A DNA stretch of 41,574 nucleotides from Nostocales cyanobacterium LEGE 11386 (GTDB lineage: Bacteria; Cyanobacteriota; Cyanobacteriia; Cyanobacteriales; Nostocaceae). Both the position numbers and the translations under genes were made by a program. Location: contig JADEXK010000056.1 in NCBI GenBank assembly GCA_015207155.1, positions 1 to 41,574 on the forward strand, in the 5' to 3' direction. Under the pieces are notes generated by a model, which did no database searches, was not told where the DNA came from, and saw only the letters and a program-made list of their open reading frames with translations. Shown piece by piece: positions 41,559-41,574 of this stretch; positions within the stretch are counted from its first letter, which is position 1; the number at the start of each line of letters is the position of its first letter.

Positions 41559-41574
41559 GACAAGGGGACAAGGG
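41535..41574. repeat. G-rich short tandem repeat at the right edge
   Basis: GGGGAGTGGGGAGTAGGACA and then GGGGACAA units run past the last gene stop to the window end. The unit matches the left-edge repeat, and the tract may continue outside. Confidence 0.65.

Overview
The window comes from a filamentous, probably heterocyst-forming cyanobacterium (Nostocales; Nostoc or Anabaena-like). The evidence is the many HIP1 octamers (GCGATCGC, for example near 608, 2929, 10008, 15558, 20690, 30361, 33111 and 36168), several heptanucleotide short tandem repeats (STRRs), dispersed palindromic intergenic repeats, tRNA genes without an encoded CCA, and cyanobacterial gene types such as the LOX/glycolate-oxidase homologue.

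Region 1 (1-9200) is mostly housekeeping: a family 2 glycosyltransferase cut by the left edge, a conserved-type hypothetical, cobU (cobalamin nucleotide loop), two small hypotheticals, a SpoU/TrmH RNA 2'-O-methyltransferase, tRNA-Leu(CAG), murA (apparently with an ATT start codon), an M48 metalloprotease followed without a gap by an FMN-dependent 2-hydroxyacid oxidase, tRNA-Leu(CAA), and a small basic ORF.

Region 2 (9941-25374) is a plus-strand surface polysaccharide cluster. It holds a WecG/TagA/CpsF transferase, a Wzx-type flippase, a nitroreductase-family protein, a polysaccharide pyruvyl transferase, two GT2 and five GT4 glycosyltransferases, and an O-antigen ligase/polymerase-type membrane protein. 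The four distal GT4 genes form two copies of the same gene pair (A-B and A'-B') on either side of the polymerase gene. A secreted clan GH-A glycoside hydrolase (GH30-like, 25570-27012, minus) lies at the end. The BY-kinase/Wzz-type chain-length regulator (37150-39432) probably serves the same pathway but is separated from it by the lasso cluster.

Region 3 (27621-35698, minus strand) is the most notable part: a complete lasso-peptide (RiPP) gene cluster. In transcription order it has the PqqD-like leader-binding protein (B1), the transglutaminase-like leader peptidase (B2), the asparagine-synthetase-like cyclase (C), two tandem precursor peptides, an HprK-like kinase, an ABC exporter, and a PF14907-type nucleotidyltransferase. 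B1/B2 and B2/C overlap by ATGA. Both precursors carry the leader pattern YxxPxLxxxGxxxxxT and predict a nine-residue ring between Phe1 and Asp9. Their cores are 50 and 54 residues, much longer than usual for lasso peptides, and rich in Ser, Pro and Gly. The kinase and nucleotidyltransferase suggest phosphorylation and further decoration of that tail.

Region 4 (36282-41574) has tRNA-Gln, the BY-kinase, a coiled-coil hypothetical and a multi-pass membrane hypothetical that contains what looks like a repeated winged-helix-like module.
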